Shown in pieces: positions 18,434 to 26,457 of a DNA stretch of 64,000 nucleotides. A program made the translations under genes and the position numbers. The notes below the pieces were generated by a model. The model was not told the DNA's origin. It saw only the letters and a list, made by a program, of their open reading frames with translations, and ran no database searches. The first letter of the stretch is position 1; every line of letters starts with the position of its first letter. Source of the DNA: Methylicorpusculum oleiharenae (GTDB lineage: Bacteria > Pseudomonadota > Gammaproteobacteria > Methylococcales > Methylomonadaceae); the NCBI RefSeq assembly GCF_009828925.2, contig NZ_WUTY02000001.1, positions 2,572,492 through 2,636,491 of the forward strand, written 5' to 3'.

Positions 18434-18607
18434 CCACATATGGGTAAATTTAAACAAACGTCAGAATTTTTTCATAGGATTTTTTGCAATGCCGCATCTG
18501 GCGTTGCTTTGAGCCACTTTTTAATTTCCAAAAAAATGCCAGTTTTTGATAGCTAAAATTGGAAAGTGGGAACTTTAGTGTCGTTTGTTTAAACTCACCC
18601 AATGTGG
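18434..18607. mobile_element. MITE-like element, about 174 bp, with inverted ends
   Basis: The left end TGGGTAAATTTAAACAAACG (18441-18460) and the complement of CGTTTGTTTAAACTCACCC (18582-18600) match in all but about two positions. The match continues outward through CCACAT/ATGTGG with one extra base. There is no coding capacity. A related right end (TTTAGTGTCATTTATTTAAA, then CTCACCCA) occurs at about 29754-29780. It looks like a non-autonomous element or shared border sequence; no transposase of matching type was found. Confidence 0.5.
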
Positions 18608-18697
18608 CTTTGTAATCTTCCTTTGGAATTCTAAAGGTTTCCTTTGGTTTTTTTGTTGTGCTATACTTTCCTTAAATCTAAGCACCGGAAAAATAAC

Positions 18698-18949
18698 ATG
18701 GCTAAAACTTTCTTTCCACACGAAGACAAAGTTGTATTTGTTGAAGCTAGTACACCCCACCCTAAGAACACCCAATACAAAATATCTATTGGTACTGAAA
18801 TTTGGGATGGTGGAAATCATGAAGTCTTTAAAATTCAGATGGTTTACGATGGAAGCGTAGCAGGTCGAAGAAGTCCATCTTACCCACTTGGTACCGACGA
18901 CTATAAGCGTGTAAACACGAAGCTTCAAGATTTACTTGCCAACCGATAG
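18698..18949 (+). CDS. Small cassette-borne protein of unknown function
   Basis: 83 residues from the ATG (an upstream in-frame ATG inside the MITE-like right flank is rejected). It begins MAKTFFPHEDKVVFVEAS; soluble, with predicted beta strands (YKISIGTEIWDG, FKIQMVYDG). It is followed six bases after its stop by an attC-like site, so it fits an integron gene cassette. TATACT at 18662-18667 could be a -10 element 30 bases before the start. No family recognised. Confidence 0.65.
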   Translation: MAKTFFPHEDKVVFVEASTPHPKNTQYKISIGTEIWDGGNHEVFKIQMVYDGSVAGRRSPSYPLGTDDYKRVNTKLQDLLANR

Positions 18950-18954
18950 CATGC

Positions 18955-19002
18955 TGCTAACCAAGCGTTGCACCGGACGAATCGGTGAACGCGGCGTTAG
19001 AC
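18955..19002 (+). other. attC-like site 1
   Basis: Outer boxes TGCTAAC and GTTAGAC flank the stem GCGTTGCACC / GGTGAACGC, which pairs except for one unpaired G, the extrahelical base expected of attC. About 48 bases long. It separates two small genes. Confidence 0.7.
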
Positions 19003-19006
19003 CGCA

Positions 19007-19723
19007 ATGACTCGCTGGGAACTTCCCGAAACACACGCACTGGTAGAGACCGCGTTTGGTGCTGCGCAGTTGAAACTCGCCCGCGAGAGCATTCGCTCGC
19101 TCGTTGATCGCGAACACTATGCGAGCTATCACTTTCGAGAAGCATCTCGACTGACAAAGGACTTTGAGCGCAGGCATTTGAAAGACGGTTTCCTCCTCGA
19201 AATCTACACACAGCAAGGGGAGCGCAAGCGACTGGCCTTTGAACAGTACATAATCAAGGCAAGTGCCCATGCGGTTGCATCCGTACAGAGCATTCACGCA
19301 CTGCCTGACATATTGGCAAATGCCATCTACTTGGCAAGCGGGCGGAATCTTCTGCCCAACTCCCTTGCTGAGCACGAGATCGCGTTGCCATCTGTGGTGA
19401 GTGCACTGACGACGGATACAAACTTCTGCTCACTGGCTCCGCTCTTGACGAAAGCGCAGTCAGGTTCGCATTGGCGGCACCTTGCCGCACTCACTAATCT
19501 AAGCAAGCACCGGAGTGTTGTTCGCGCTAGCCTCAATGAAGATCTCACAGGCCTGCGTGCGAATCACCGAGAATTGCATTTCCAAAGCTTCGAGAGGAAG
19601 GCCAGATATTTCCCAGCAATTTCCGTCCAGTCGCTACTCGAGCCGGAGTTCCTGAGGCTCGCGACCCTCATTGTTGAAGTGGGGCACGAACTTAATGTTT
19701 GCCTGCGCAGAATTGCGGTCTAA
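19007..19723 (+). CDS. Cassette-borne protein of unknown function
   Basis: 238 residues, starting four bases after the attC-like site 1 cross-over box, without a good Shine-Dalgarno, as is common in cassettes. Mostly helical and soluble. LTNLSKHRSVVRAS resembles the N-x-xKHR helix of some HEPN-like or hypothetical families, but this is too short to assign a nuclease function. Its TAA lies inside the left box (GTCTAAC) of the next attC-like site, the compact arrangement typical of integron cassettes. The IS element lies 24 bases past the stop and leaves the gene intact. Confidence 0.75.
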   Translation: MTRWELPETHALVETAFGAAQLKLARESIRSLVDREHYASYHFREASRLTKDFERRHLKDGFLLEIYTQQGERKRLAFEQYIIKASAHAVASVQSIHALPDILANAIYLASGRNLLPNSLAEHEIALPSVVSALTTDTNFCSLAPLLTKAQSGSHWRHLAALTNLSKHRSVVRASLNEDLTGLRANHRELHFQSFERKARYFPAISVQSLLEPEFLRLATLIVEVGHELNVCLRRIAV

Positions 19724-19816
19724 CATGGCACTCAAGCCGACCTGCTTCGGAATGTGTCAATGACATTGAGACACCAAGTTGTTTTATTTAGTGTCTAACT
19801 GTTGTGTATTTATGGG

Positions 19817-20881
19817 TCAAGTTTCTCCCTTGGTGTTGGTAGGCGGATTGATCCAAACGGTGCGGGGTAACTTGGGCGGCAAGGGACACTGTCCTTTGAA
19901 TCGCTTTGGATTGGCGAGGAAGGCAATCTCCAGGGTTTTTGCGCGTGCTTGGTATACCGTAGCTGCTTGGTCGAAGTGGACGGTGGTCGGGGTCATGTAA
20001 CCGATGCCCGAGTGGCAATGGGACTGGTTGTACCACAGGAAGAAGCGTTGGCAATGGCTGCGGGCATCTTCAAGGCATCCGAAGCGAGCGGGGAAATCAG
20101 GCCTATATTTCAGGGTTTTGAACTGGGCCTCGGAATAGGGATTGTCATCTGAGACATAAGGCCGGCTATGGGTCTTGGTGACCTCCAGATCGACCAGCAA
20201 GGCGGCCACCGGCTTGCTGCGCATGCTGGTACCGCGGTCGGCATGCAGCGTCAGCGTATGCGGCGGGATGTTGTGCTTGGCCACTGTTTCGGCGATCAGC
20301 TGCTCGGCCAGTTCGGCGGTTTCCCGCGGAGCGACCATCCAGCCGACCACATAGCGGCTGAAAATATCCAGGATCACATACAGGTGGAAACAGGTCCATT
20401 TGGCCGGGCCTTTGAGTTTCGTGATATCCCAGCTCCAGACTTGATTGGGCGCGGTGGCCAGGAGTTCCGGTTTGGTATAGACCGGGTGTATCCGTTGGCG
20501 CCTGCGCTCCGCTGACAGGCCATCCGCCTCCAGGGCGCGGTACAAGGTGCGCACCGAGCCGATGTAGCGCCCCTCGTCCAGCAGGGTGGCATAGACAAAA
20601 TACGGCGAGCAGTCGGCAAAGCGTTCACTGTTAAGCACCGCCAGCAATTGCTGCCGCTCATGGGGCGAGAAAGCCAGCGGGACGGACGGACGGGGTACCC
20701 GCTTTACCGGCACGGGCACCAGGAGGCGCCGGCGGGCATCCTCGCGATAGACCGAACTGCGGTTCAAATTCAGGGCCGCGCAAGCCGGCGCCAGACCGAC
20801 CTCCGGGGCCAACTGGTTAAGGGCTTGCATCAGCAGGACTCGCTCGGCGTCTCGTCCGTCGGCAGACCGAACAAGACGCAA
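19817..20881 (-). CDS. IS3-family transposase OrfB (DDE domain), copy 1
   Basis: 354 residues. The rve/DDE integrase core shows VWSWDITKL (first Asp), LHADRGTSM (second Asp) and NPYSEAQFKTLK (Glu), preceded by the HTH_21-type segment SAERRRQRIHPVYTKP. In IS3 elements OrfB is normally made as an OrfAB fusion by -1 frameshifting; the A8 run (T8 at 20884-20891 on the plus strand) in the overlap fits. Intact and identical to copy 2 over this frame. Confidence 0.93.
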   Translation of the reverse strand: MRLVRSADGRDAERVLLMQALNQLAPEVGLAPACAALNLNRSSVYREDARRRLLVPVPVKRVPRPSVPLAFSPHERQQLLAVLNSERFADCSPYFVYATLLDEGRYIGSVRTLYRALEADGLSAERRRQRIHPVYTKPELLATAPNQVWSWDITKLKGPAKWTCFHLYVILDIFSRYVVGWMVAPRETAELAEQLIAETVAKHNIPPHTLTLHADRGTSMRSKPVAALLVDLEVTKTHSRPYVSDDNPYSEAQFKTLKYRPDFPARFGCLEDARSHCQRFFLWYNQSHCHSGIGYMTPTTVHFDQAATVYQARAKTLEIAFLANPKRFKGQCPLPPKLPRTVWINPPTNTKGET

Positions 20882-21318
20882 AGTTTTTTTTGGACATCAA
20901 TAATGGCATTGGCCTGAGCCAGTCTGCGGCGCAGACGCTCATTTTCCTGGGTAAGTTGATGCACACGACGATCCTCGGCCTGAGCCGGGTCGGCCTTGCG
21001 CCCACGTTTTTGCGGCGCCAACGCGGCGCGCTCATCGGCAGCACGCTGCCTACGCCAAGTGGACAGATGGGAGGAGTAAATCCCTTCTTTGCGCAATAAA
21101 GCACCAATCTCACCCAGCTGGGTACAGCGATCAGCGGCCTCCAGGATGCGGCGCTTGTCGCTGCTGGTAAATTGTCGGCGCTGGGCGGTGGCAACCACCT
21201 CTGAGTCGGGCCGCGCGCCGGAGGTCGCGTTGGAAGACGCCCGTAGGGCGTCTTCCAACGCGACCTCCGGCGCAGTTACTTGTGGTGATTCCATGGTCTC
21301 TACTTTTGATTTGCTCAT
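20830..21318 (-). CDS. IS3-family transposase OrfA, copy 1
   Basis: 162 residues. A helix-turn-helix (FTSSDKRRILEAADRCTQLG ... GIYSSHLSTWRRQR) is followed by a leucine-zipper-like helix (LTQENERLRRRLAQANAIID) used for multimerisation with OrfAB. It differs from copy 2 at a few residues near 25-40, caused by conversion of an internal quasi-palindrome (21215-21273). The start ATG lies 68 bases from the element's end, as usual. Confidence 0.93.
   Translation of the reverse strand: MSKSKVETMESPQVTAPEVALEDALRASSNATSGARPDSEVVATAQRRQFTSSDKRRILEAADRCTQLGEIGALLRKEGIYSSHLSTWRRQRAADERAALAPQKRGRKADPAQAEDRRVHQLTQENERLRRRLAQANAIIDVQKKLCVLFGLPTDETPSESC
21215..21273. repeat. Perfect 28-bp palindrome arms inside orfA of IS copy 1
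   Basis: GCGCCGGAGGTCGCGTTGGA onward (28 bases) is exactly repeated in inverse after a 3-base loop. In IS copy 2 only the outer 17 bases match and the centre differs, so copy 1 has been converted to a perfect palindrome, a change typical of template switching on a hairpin. Confidence 0.8.
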
Positions 21319-21436
21319 GATTCTGGCCTACCTTTATACTCTAATTTCCGAGGGGTAGGTGTCTCAGGTCATATTGGCACAGGGGGCTTCCGCTACGCTA
21401 CAACGGTCGGCTTAGCTTTACGTTGGGCGTCATAAC

Positions 21437-22018
21437 ATGGGCTACTCGTTATCCTTACTTTCAGTTCAAACCTCCGATGCGGTCGAGGCACTCCAGCAGC
21501 TTGGTTACGTCCGCACTGGTCAATCGTGTGAATATGCGCGCGAACCTCTATCGAGCTATGCGCTCTCCACAAATTGGTTCCTCATAGTTTCGCGTGGGTG
21601 CGACAGCCGCTTCCTGCAACCAAAGATTCTGGGGCCTTTGTCTGAACACTTTCCCGTGGTTGCTTGCTCAATCGAGGAGCATGTGATGTCCAGTTCCGCC
21701 GAGTATTGGGCCGGCGGCAATCAGGTATGGCGTGCGGAACATGTCGGTGAAAATGGCCCCATTCACTTAAAGACTTCTGGTATCCTGCCACACGGATTTG
21801 AAGCCATGGTTGCGGAGCACAAGGAAGCACAGGAAGCGGATGGTGGCGAAAAGGCTGGCGTTGACCACTACTTCGACATCCCACTAAACGCGGCCAAAGA
21901 AGTTATCGGTTTCAAGCACGATGAAAACATTCCTGGCATCGACTACGAAGGCTTCGAAGTTCTCCGCAAGATTTCCTCGTCTGCCGATGCCAAACCTTGG
22001 TGGTGCTTCTGGAAATGA
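21437..22018 (+). CDS. Cassette-borne protein of unknown function with W-rich C-terminus
   Basis: 193 residues, starting eight bases after the right box of split attC-like site 2. Soluble, alpha/beta, no signal peptide; it resembles small immunity-like or regulatory proteins in size but no family is recognised. The last residues are KPWWCFWK. The neighbouring cassette product ends KSWWKFW, so the two unrelated proteins share an aromatic tail. The gene is followed within two bases by the next attC-like site. The IS upstream does not interrupt it, but may affect its transcription. Confidence 0.72.
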   Translation: MGYSLSLLSVQTSDAVEALQQLGYVRTGQSCEYAREPLSSYALSTNWFLIVSRGCDSRFLQPKILGPLSEHFPVVACSIEEHVMSSSAEYWAGGNQVWRAEHVGENGPIHLKTSGILPHGFEAMVAEHKEAQEADGGEKAGVDHYFDIPLNAAKEVIGFKHDENIPGIDYEGFEVLRKISSSADAKPWWCFWK

Positions 22019-22019
22019 C

Positions 22020-22109
22020 GCCCAAACCTGCGATCAACCTCGCTCCCTTCGGTCGTTGGAAGCTGCGCGATAAAGCGCCGCGCAGCGCCGGTTACCTTCA
22101 ACGTTAGGA
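22020..22109 (+). other. attC-like site 3
   Basis: The left box GCCCAAA and right box GTTAGGA enclose about 75 bases with arms GCGCGATAAAGCG / CGCGCAGCGCCGGTTA. It shares GCGATCAACCTCGCTCCCTT and GCGCAGCGCCGGTTA with attC-like site 5, as expected for cassettes from one integron. Confidence 0.8.
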
Positions 22110-22118
22110 CTCACAACC

Positions 22119-22568
22119 ATGTCATACGACCAAGGATACTGGCACACTGATAGCTGTTTCGCGAATAACCTAGACGAACAGTATGCGGGCACGCACATAG
22201 CGGTCTATATCAAGTGGTGCATTGAAAAGGGCTTCCTATCCAAAGATCTTCTTGTGTCGGATGCAGATGCGCTTGCTTCCATCCGAGATGGACAAATGTC
22301 GATGAGTGAGTATTTTGAAAAGTATCTCGACTGGAAGTTTGGTGAATGGAACTTGAATGAAGAAGGCAACGCATTCACAAAGTACTACTACGATCGGTAT
22401 CTTGAAGAAGTCTCATTCGAAGTACCAAGCGCAGTCCTTGGGCCAGAAAGCAACGTAGATTTTCCAAAACTCTACGCCCTGCTCGATGAACGCCTAAGAC
22501 AGTTTCAAGATTCTGGCGCTCAAGCCTTCTATAAGTCGAAAGCCAAGTCATGGTGGAAGTTTTGGTGA
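22119..22568 (+). CDS. Cassette-borne protein of unknown function with W-rich C-terminus
   Basis: 149 residues beginning MSYDQGYWHTDSCFANNLDE, nine bases after attC-like site 3. Mostly helical, acidic, no membrane segment. The GTHIAVYIKWCIEKGFLSKD helix and repeated aromatic residues suggest a compact soluble fold I cannot name; it may belong to immunity-type families found in cassettes. It ends KAKSWWKFW, like the upstream cassette product. The stop precedes attC-like site 4 by two bases. Confidence 0.72.
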   Translation: MSYDQGYWHTDSCFANNLDEQYAGTHIAVYIKWCIEKGFLSKDLLVSDADALASIRDGQMSMSEYFEKYLDWKFGEWNLNEEGNAFTKYYYDRYLEEVSFEVPSAVLGPESNVDFPKLYALLDERLRQFQDSGAQAFYKSKAKSWWKFW

Positions 22569-22570
22569 GT

Positions 22571-22632
22571 CCTAACCCGGCGTTCGAAAGGGACGCAGCA
22601 AAAGCGCGGCGCACCTTAGCTTTACGTTGAAT
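22571..22632 (+). other. attC-like site 4
   Basis: The left box TCCTAAC and right box GTTGAAT enclose 48 bases containing CCGGCG and GCGCGGCGCACCTTAGC. Pairing is weaker than in the other sites. The right box merges with a separate repeat that begins TTGAATGGCAGCTC, so this may be the end of the array segment. Confidence 0.55.
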
Positions 22633-22700
22633 GGCAGCTCATTGGATACATGCCGACATTGATCGCAAGGCTTCGAGTGTCAACTAGGGGTCGCTATCGA
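22627..22700. repeat. Dispersed intergenic repeat, copy 1
   Basis: TTGAATGGCAGCTCATTG ... GACATTGATCGCAAGGCT ... GGGTCGCTAT matches the sequence at 47190-47260 with substitutions. Non-coding. The second copy ends in the palindrome into which the outer RIT element is inserted. The stretch to 22884 holds nothing else I can identify. Confidence 0.55.
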
Positions 22701-22884
22701 CCGGTCAAACATTCCCAGAATCCAGCTTCGATTTTAAGCAATACGCTTACTCAATACAGTCAGGGCATTTGAATATAACGTTCGTCATCATACCGTGGAT
22801 TATTGACCCAGTCGCTGACTAGCGTAGTCGCCATGTCAGTCCACATCATTTAACGCGAAAGCCTGCTCAGGATCAGCCGATTTA

Positions 22885-23242
22885 TCCCATCATTGATGAT
22901 AATTCTCTGGTGTGAGGATCACCGGCACCCGCTCATGAATCGGTTTCATCAATTCGTTGACCATTGACAGCAGGAATACTGAGCTTCAATTTCATACTGT
23001 CAGTGTTCCCAAAGCCCGGCAAAAGCAAACAATTGCTGATCGGTTCGATGGATGTGGAAAGCCTGTTTGCCGCTAAGGCGCTCCCATTCAAAAATTCCGT
23101 TTGCGGGTATCAAGCAGCGCCGATATCTAAAAGCACGATGGCATCCCGCATTCATCCCTATGCCCAACACGAACCGCAATAAAAACGCGCTATCAATTAC
23201 AGACTCGGTCAACTCAATCAGGATAGCCGTATCATCACCCAC
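22885..23242 (-). pseudogene. SRAP/HMCES (YedK-like) relic
   Basis: The minus strand encodes YRRCLIPANGIFEWERL and FAFAGLWEH, then in another frame NELMKPIHERVPVILTPENY, the conserved middle and C-terminal parts of SRAP proteins, which shield abasic sites in single-stranded DNA. The catalytic N-terminal Cys region is unrecognisable and frames are broken, so this is a dead fragment. It sits near a UmuC-like relic, both normally SOS-linked. Confidence 0.72.
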
Positions 23243-23344
23243 ATTGCTCCTCGTTTGCTAGTGGTTAGTTGCGTAAATAAACGCTATTATTTATAAGGTT
23301 AACATTATGTTTTTATTGGATCTTTGCATTGCAAGGATTTATGC

Positions 23345-23500
23345 AATTAGACACTGGAAGACATTTACCGGCCTTTGATGCAAACCGTTGACTAAATCAA
23401 TCGCCGCTTTCCCAAATTGATTAAACCTGGAAGCCTAAAACCGAAAAACTGTCTCATCGCTATACTCCTAATGGGCAGGAGTTGATGGCGGTGTATCGGC
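23345..23500 (+). pseudogene. Possible UmuC (DNA polymerase V) C-terminal relic
   Basis: Two frames give LMQTVD-INRRFPK and then WKPKTEKLSHRYTPNGQELM, resembling the end of UmuC (LM..VD.INRRFG, then W....LSPRYTT.W.EL). Stops and a frame change show decay. The remaining DNA to 23835 has no gene I can support. Confidence 0.45.
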
Positions 23501-23835
23501 GATTCGAATAATTGTCCGGCATTCACGCGGCTTTCAATCAGTAATGACACCGGCAAAATATGTTATCAATCAACCGTTGACAAAACGCAAATTGGAAATT
23601 ATTCTAAACCTTCAACACATCACCTGTCAGCTGTCGCTGCGAGTAGACTTAATACAAAGATATGGAAAACACCTGATTTGTAAGGTTTGGCAACCTTTGC
23701 TACTCATTACTACTGCATTGTAGCTACTTGATGTTTACCGGGAGGTTAGGCACATTGGTCACCTCGGACCGTATACATAAGGCCCCGCATTGAACGGATG
23801 TCATACGGCATTAACCCTTAAACAAGGTAATGCTT

Positions 23836-24231
23836 ATGCCTGTAAAAAATTCAAAGATTAAACAAGAAACTCTTGCTGCCCACAAACAGCTTTCCTATGA
23901 AAATCTCGTCAGCGCTTGGCTTACGGGTGATGGCTGGGAAGTACTAATTCCTGCAATAGATCACGGCAAAAAAACAGATTTGGTGGTTGCCGACGATACC
24001 AATTACTATCGCATACAAGTCAAAACTGTTGAGTCGAGTGACAATTCGATCACGGTTGAAAACAAGTGGAAGGGAGCAAAAATCGACTACGTGATTTATT
24101 TCTCACGAACTGCGGAATGGGGCTATATCGCTCCCGCATTCACTGAAAATAGAAAACGCTTAAACTCCCCTGATCACATCCGTTTTCACAATCACCCAGC
24201 TAATTTTCTGAAAGCGTTTAGGAAAATTTAG
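23836..24231 (+). CDS. PD-(D/E)xK endonuclease-like protein (PDDEXK_5 type)
   Basis: 131 residues from the second ATG, eight bases after AAGG (the earlier ATG is too close to it). The order E (in SYENLVSAW), D in KKTDLVVAD and QVK in YYRIQVKT is the catalytic pattern of group-I-intron-type PD-(D/E)xK nucleases, which can act as homing or restriction enzymes. Length is that of the bare domain. It stands alone between relics, with no intron recognisable, so it may be a solitary defence or mobile nuclease. Confidence 0.75.
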   Translation: MPVKNSKIKQETLAAHKQLSYENLVSAWLTGDGWEVLIPAIDHGKKTDLVVADDTNYYRIQVKTVESSDNSITVENKWKGAKIDYVIYFSRTAEWGYIAPAFTENRKRLNSPDHIRFHNHPANFLKAFRKI

Positions 24232-24273
24232 TGCACCAATAAACCCGATAAATGCATCCCTCGGTTTTTTGAA

Positions 24274-24357
24274 GGGCAAGGTGTCAGGTCTTGAATTTTG
24301 CAAATACGTGCTTGCATAAACGAGGCTTGATGCAAATTACAAGACCTGACCATATCC
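24274..24357. repeat. Palindromic dispersed repeat, copy A
   Basis: The arms CAGGTCTTGAATTTTGCA and TGCAAATTACAAGACCTG (16 of 18 complementary) bound a 64-base hairpin. The same sequence with very few changes occurs at 29418-29500 in the same direction. Non-coding; MITE- or REP-like. Nothing else is visible in the gap 24232-24540. Confidence 0.8.
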
Positions 24358-24540
24358 ATGGTATCCGTAGTAAAGGGATTGGCCGCAAAGTGTCGATTTT
24401 GCTTCTTCTGTACTGACGGAGCAAGTTTGGTAAATTAAACACAAACCTATCTAAGAATCGATAACTGGTAGGGCGTTTTCGCGATAGCAAAACGCCAACA
24501 CACTTTAAAGCCTGGAGGATTGCCTATCGGCGAATCCGTC

Positions 24541-24801
24541 TTACGGGTTACGCAGCAGAGTTACATGTGGATCTATCTTGACATAGTGCTGCTCATAATC
24601 GAGACTAAATTGCAAAGGAAAGGCTTCTCCGGCTATCACGGCAAAGAGCACTCGATTTTGAATTTTGTCGGTGGTTAACATTTGCGCATCAATACCCCCA
24701 GCAAATTGACCACACAAACCGACAGCCTCTTGCCATTTATCGGGCTCGAGAACGGCTTCATATAACGCGTTAATAACGTGATCCAATGATTCTTCAGACA
24801 T
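24541..24801 (-). pseudogene. Truncated LuxR-family regulator (N-terminal fragment)
   Basis: About 86 residues from MSEESLDHVINALYEAVLEP, the typical start of LuxR-type regulators with an N-terminal sensor region that I associate with methanotrophs. It stops after DPHVTLLRNP; the rest of the sensor domain and the HTH are missing. A 22-bp palindrome lies just upstream of the start. Probably non-functional. Confidence 0.65.
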
Positions 24802-24827
24802 AATGTTGTCCCAAAATGCAATTTTAT

Positions 24828-24849
24828 GCATCACCCATATGGGTGATGC
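24828..24849. promoter_or_regulatory. 22-bp perfect palindrome upstream of the LuxR fragment
   Basis: GCATCACCCAT followed by its exact complement, 27 bases before the fragment's start codon. It has the form of a dimeric regulator's operator and may be the fossil autoregulatory site of the former regulator. Confidence 0.55.
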
Positions 24850-25686
24850 GGTTGGCCCGATGTCGATTTTATGATTGAGCTGTCGTTAATCAAAATTAAA
24901 AATCGACCTGATTAGCAAGATGTTTCAGTTCTAACGCTTTACCGGTTGTCAATCACCTCATTTCAGTAAGGAATTGCCGAAATCCAGACCCCATGGATAG
25001 GGCGCTGGATGCTCGTGTCTGGGCGGGTATGAAGGGCTTATGAACTAAGCTGAAATAACTTGCTAATCAAAATTATTTGACTGTCGGTTGTCTTTTTCAT
25101 TAGGCGGATTCAACCCAATAAATGCATAAATTTAATCTTATGAGGTCAGATCATGACTATTACATACAAGCAAGTACTCGTTTCTTTGATGGTTAATGTC
25201 ATGACGTTGTCAGAAAGTTCGCATGCCAACGTATTGATGGCATACAATCTTTTCATCGTACAACTCATTTGAGTTATGTTCCTGTCGCGACTGACAGCTT
25301 TATAGTAATGAATATAGCAAAATGAAGTTTGGCTAACGGCCAATACCTGCCACAGAACACTCATTTGCCACTGAATGCAAACTGGCTCATTGCCGACAAT
25401 GATTTGCTTTGCTTCAAAAAATCCAAATAAAACCTAAGCCACTTATGAAAATCTCGGCTTTCTTGATCTGGAAGATTGCTCTGACCAAGCTGTGCTTCAA
25501 ACGCCTGGATGACTGAATGATGCACTAACAGTCAACATGACCACCGCTAATTTCACCAATTTGCGCAGTTTGGATGATTTGTGGAAGGGGAAAATCCTTG
25601 CAGCTCACAAATTTATTGTTGCAACCCAGGTTTCGTGATAGATATACTGTTGACAGCTTAATAACTTGTTAGCCCTTCTACCTGCC
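24850..25686. other. Non-coding stretch with decayed sequence and a lone cassette box
   Basis: No intact gene. A 39-codon frame at 25153-25272 looks like a signal peptide start without a body. CTGGCTCATTGCCGACAATG and CTAAGCCACTTATGAAAATC at about 25380-25460 resemble sequence at about 41950-42030. GTTAGCC at 25668-25674 resembles the right box of an attC site and marks the start of the next cassette; the left half of that site is not recognisable. Confidence 0.5.
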
Positions 25687-26240
25687 ATGATGACAAACAG
25701 AATTGACGCTGTAGGCCACGCGATAACCGAATTGGTCAGCCGTCTGATTGACCAAGGTTTCATCTTCGACCGCCCTGATGAAGTCCTCCCATGGGTAGAA
25801 CTAGGAACCGACGAAGCTATCGAACGAATCGAAAGCGAGATTGGTATAATCTCATTAGCAACAAAGCTTTTTTTTCAGTGGGTTGGGAGCGCCGACCTTA
25901 GTGGTTCACATCCCAACTGGGAGGGTTGTGAATACCCAGACCCATTAATTGTTTTTCCGCCATCGAGCGCCATCTTCGAACTGGATGATTTCATCGCTGA
26001 CCGCGAAGAACCTATCTCTATTGGTTTACCCTACCAAGTTCCAGTTGCGCCGGATTTTTATCACAAGGCAGATGTTTAGTGGCGGTATGTGGTCCATCGT
26101 CGCTGTTCCCGCTGTTGCCGACGATCCACCGATTAACGACGAATGGCACAACGTCACGTTCATAGCCTATCTGGAAATTGCTCTTCGCTTTGGCGGATTC
26201 CGGATTTGTCGCGCTGTTCCAGCCATACGTGGCCTATCGA
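25687..26240 (+). pseudogene. Cassette-borne hypothetical protein disrupted by a frameshift
   Basis: The first frame (131 residues, MMTNRIDAVGHAITEL to DFYHKADV) stops at 26079. The next frame immediately continues with SGGMWSIVAVPAVADDPPIN, DEWHNVTFIAYLEIALRFGGF, the continuation I recall for this family of small hypothetical proteins. One extra T in GATGTTTAGTGG (near 26075) explains the break. The exact end is uncertain because the second frame runs into attC-like site 5. Function unknown. It could also be a sequencing error. Confidence 0.7.
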
Positions 26241-26246
26241 AAGGCT

Positions 26247-26349
26247 GTCCAATGAACCCGCGGGCTAGCCCGGCGATCAACCTCGCTCCCTTTGGCCGCT
26301 GGACACTGCGGTATAAAGCTGCGCAGCGCCGGTTAGCTATACGTTGGGC
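26247..26349 (+). other. attC-like site 5
   Basis: The right box GTTGGGC (26343-26349) is clear; the left box is degenerate (GTCCAAT). Between them lie GCGATCAACCTCGCTCCCTT and GCGCAGCGCCGGTTAGC, shared with sites 3 and 6. About 100 bases. Confidence 0.7.
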
Positions 26350-26457
26350 CCCTCAAATCCCATGACATCGCCGTCCCGCCAGCGCCGACTTTCTGTTTTG
26401 TCCGCTTTGGGTGCGTTTGACTGCGGAACTTCGTGTTTACTCTAAGGAAAACAGCAC

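Larger units (their letters stand above)
19748..21386 (-). mobile_element. IS3-family insertion sequence, copy 1 (1639 bp)
   Basis: Near-identical to the element at 54237-55875 and of the same length. The ends are imperfect inverted repeats (TGTGTCAATGACATTGAGACACC and TGTGCCAATATGACCTGAGACACC, given here in parts of one 24-base match). CTT flanks both sides as a 3-bp target duplication. It carries overlapping orfA and orfB with an A8 slippery run. Both window copies point the same way, 34.5 kb apart. Confidence 0.92.
19718..21428 (+). other. attC-like site 2, split by an IS element
   Basis: Left part GTCTAACATGGCACTCAAGC with the arm AAGCCGACC ends at 19747. Right part, from 21387 or 21390, carries the arm GGTCGGCTT and the box GTTGGGC (21422-21428). 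Removing the IS and one CTT repeat restores a regular attC of about 70 bases with a perfect 9-bp stem. The insertion lies in the terminal loop. Confidence 0.75.

Noticed and set aside
25153-25272. 39-codon frame with a signal-peptide-like start
   Set aside because: No body follows; at best a fragment of an exported protein.
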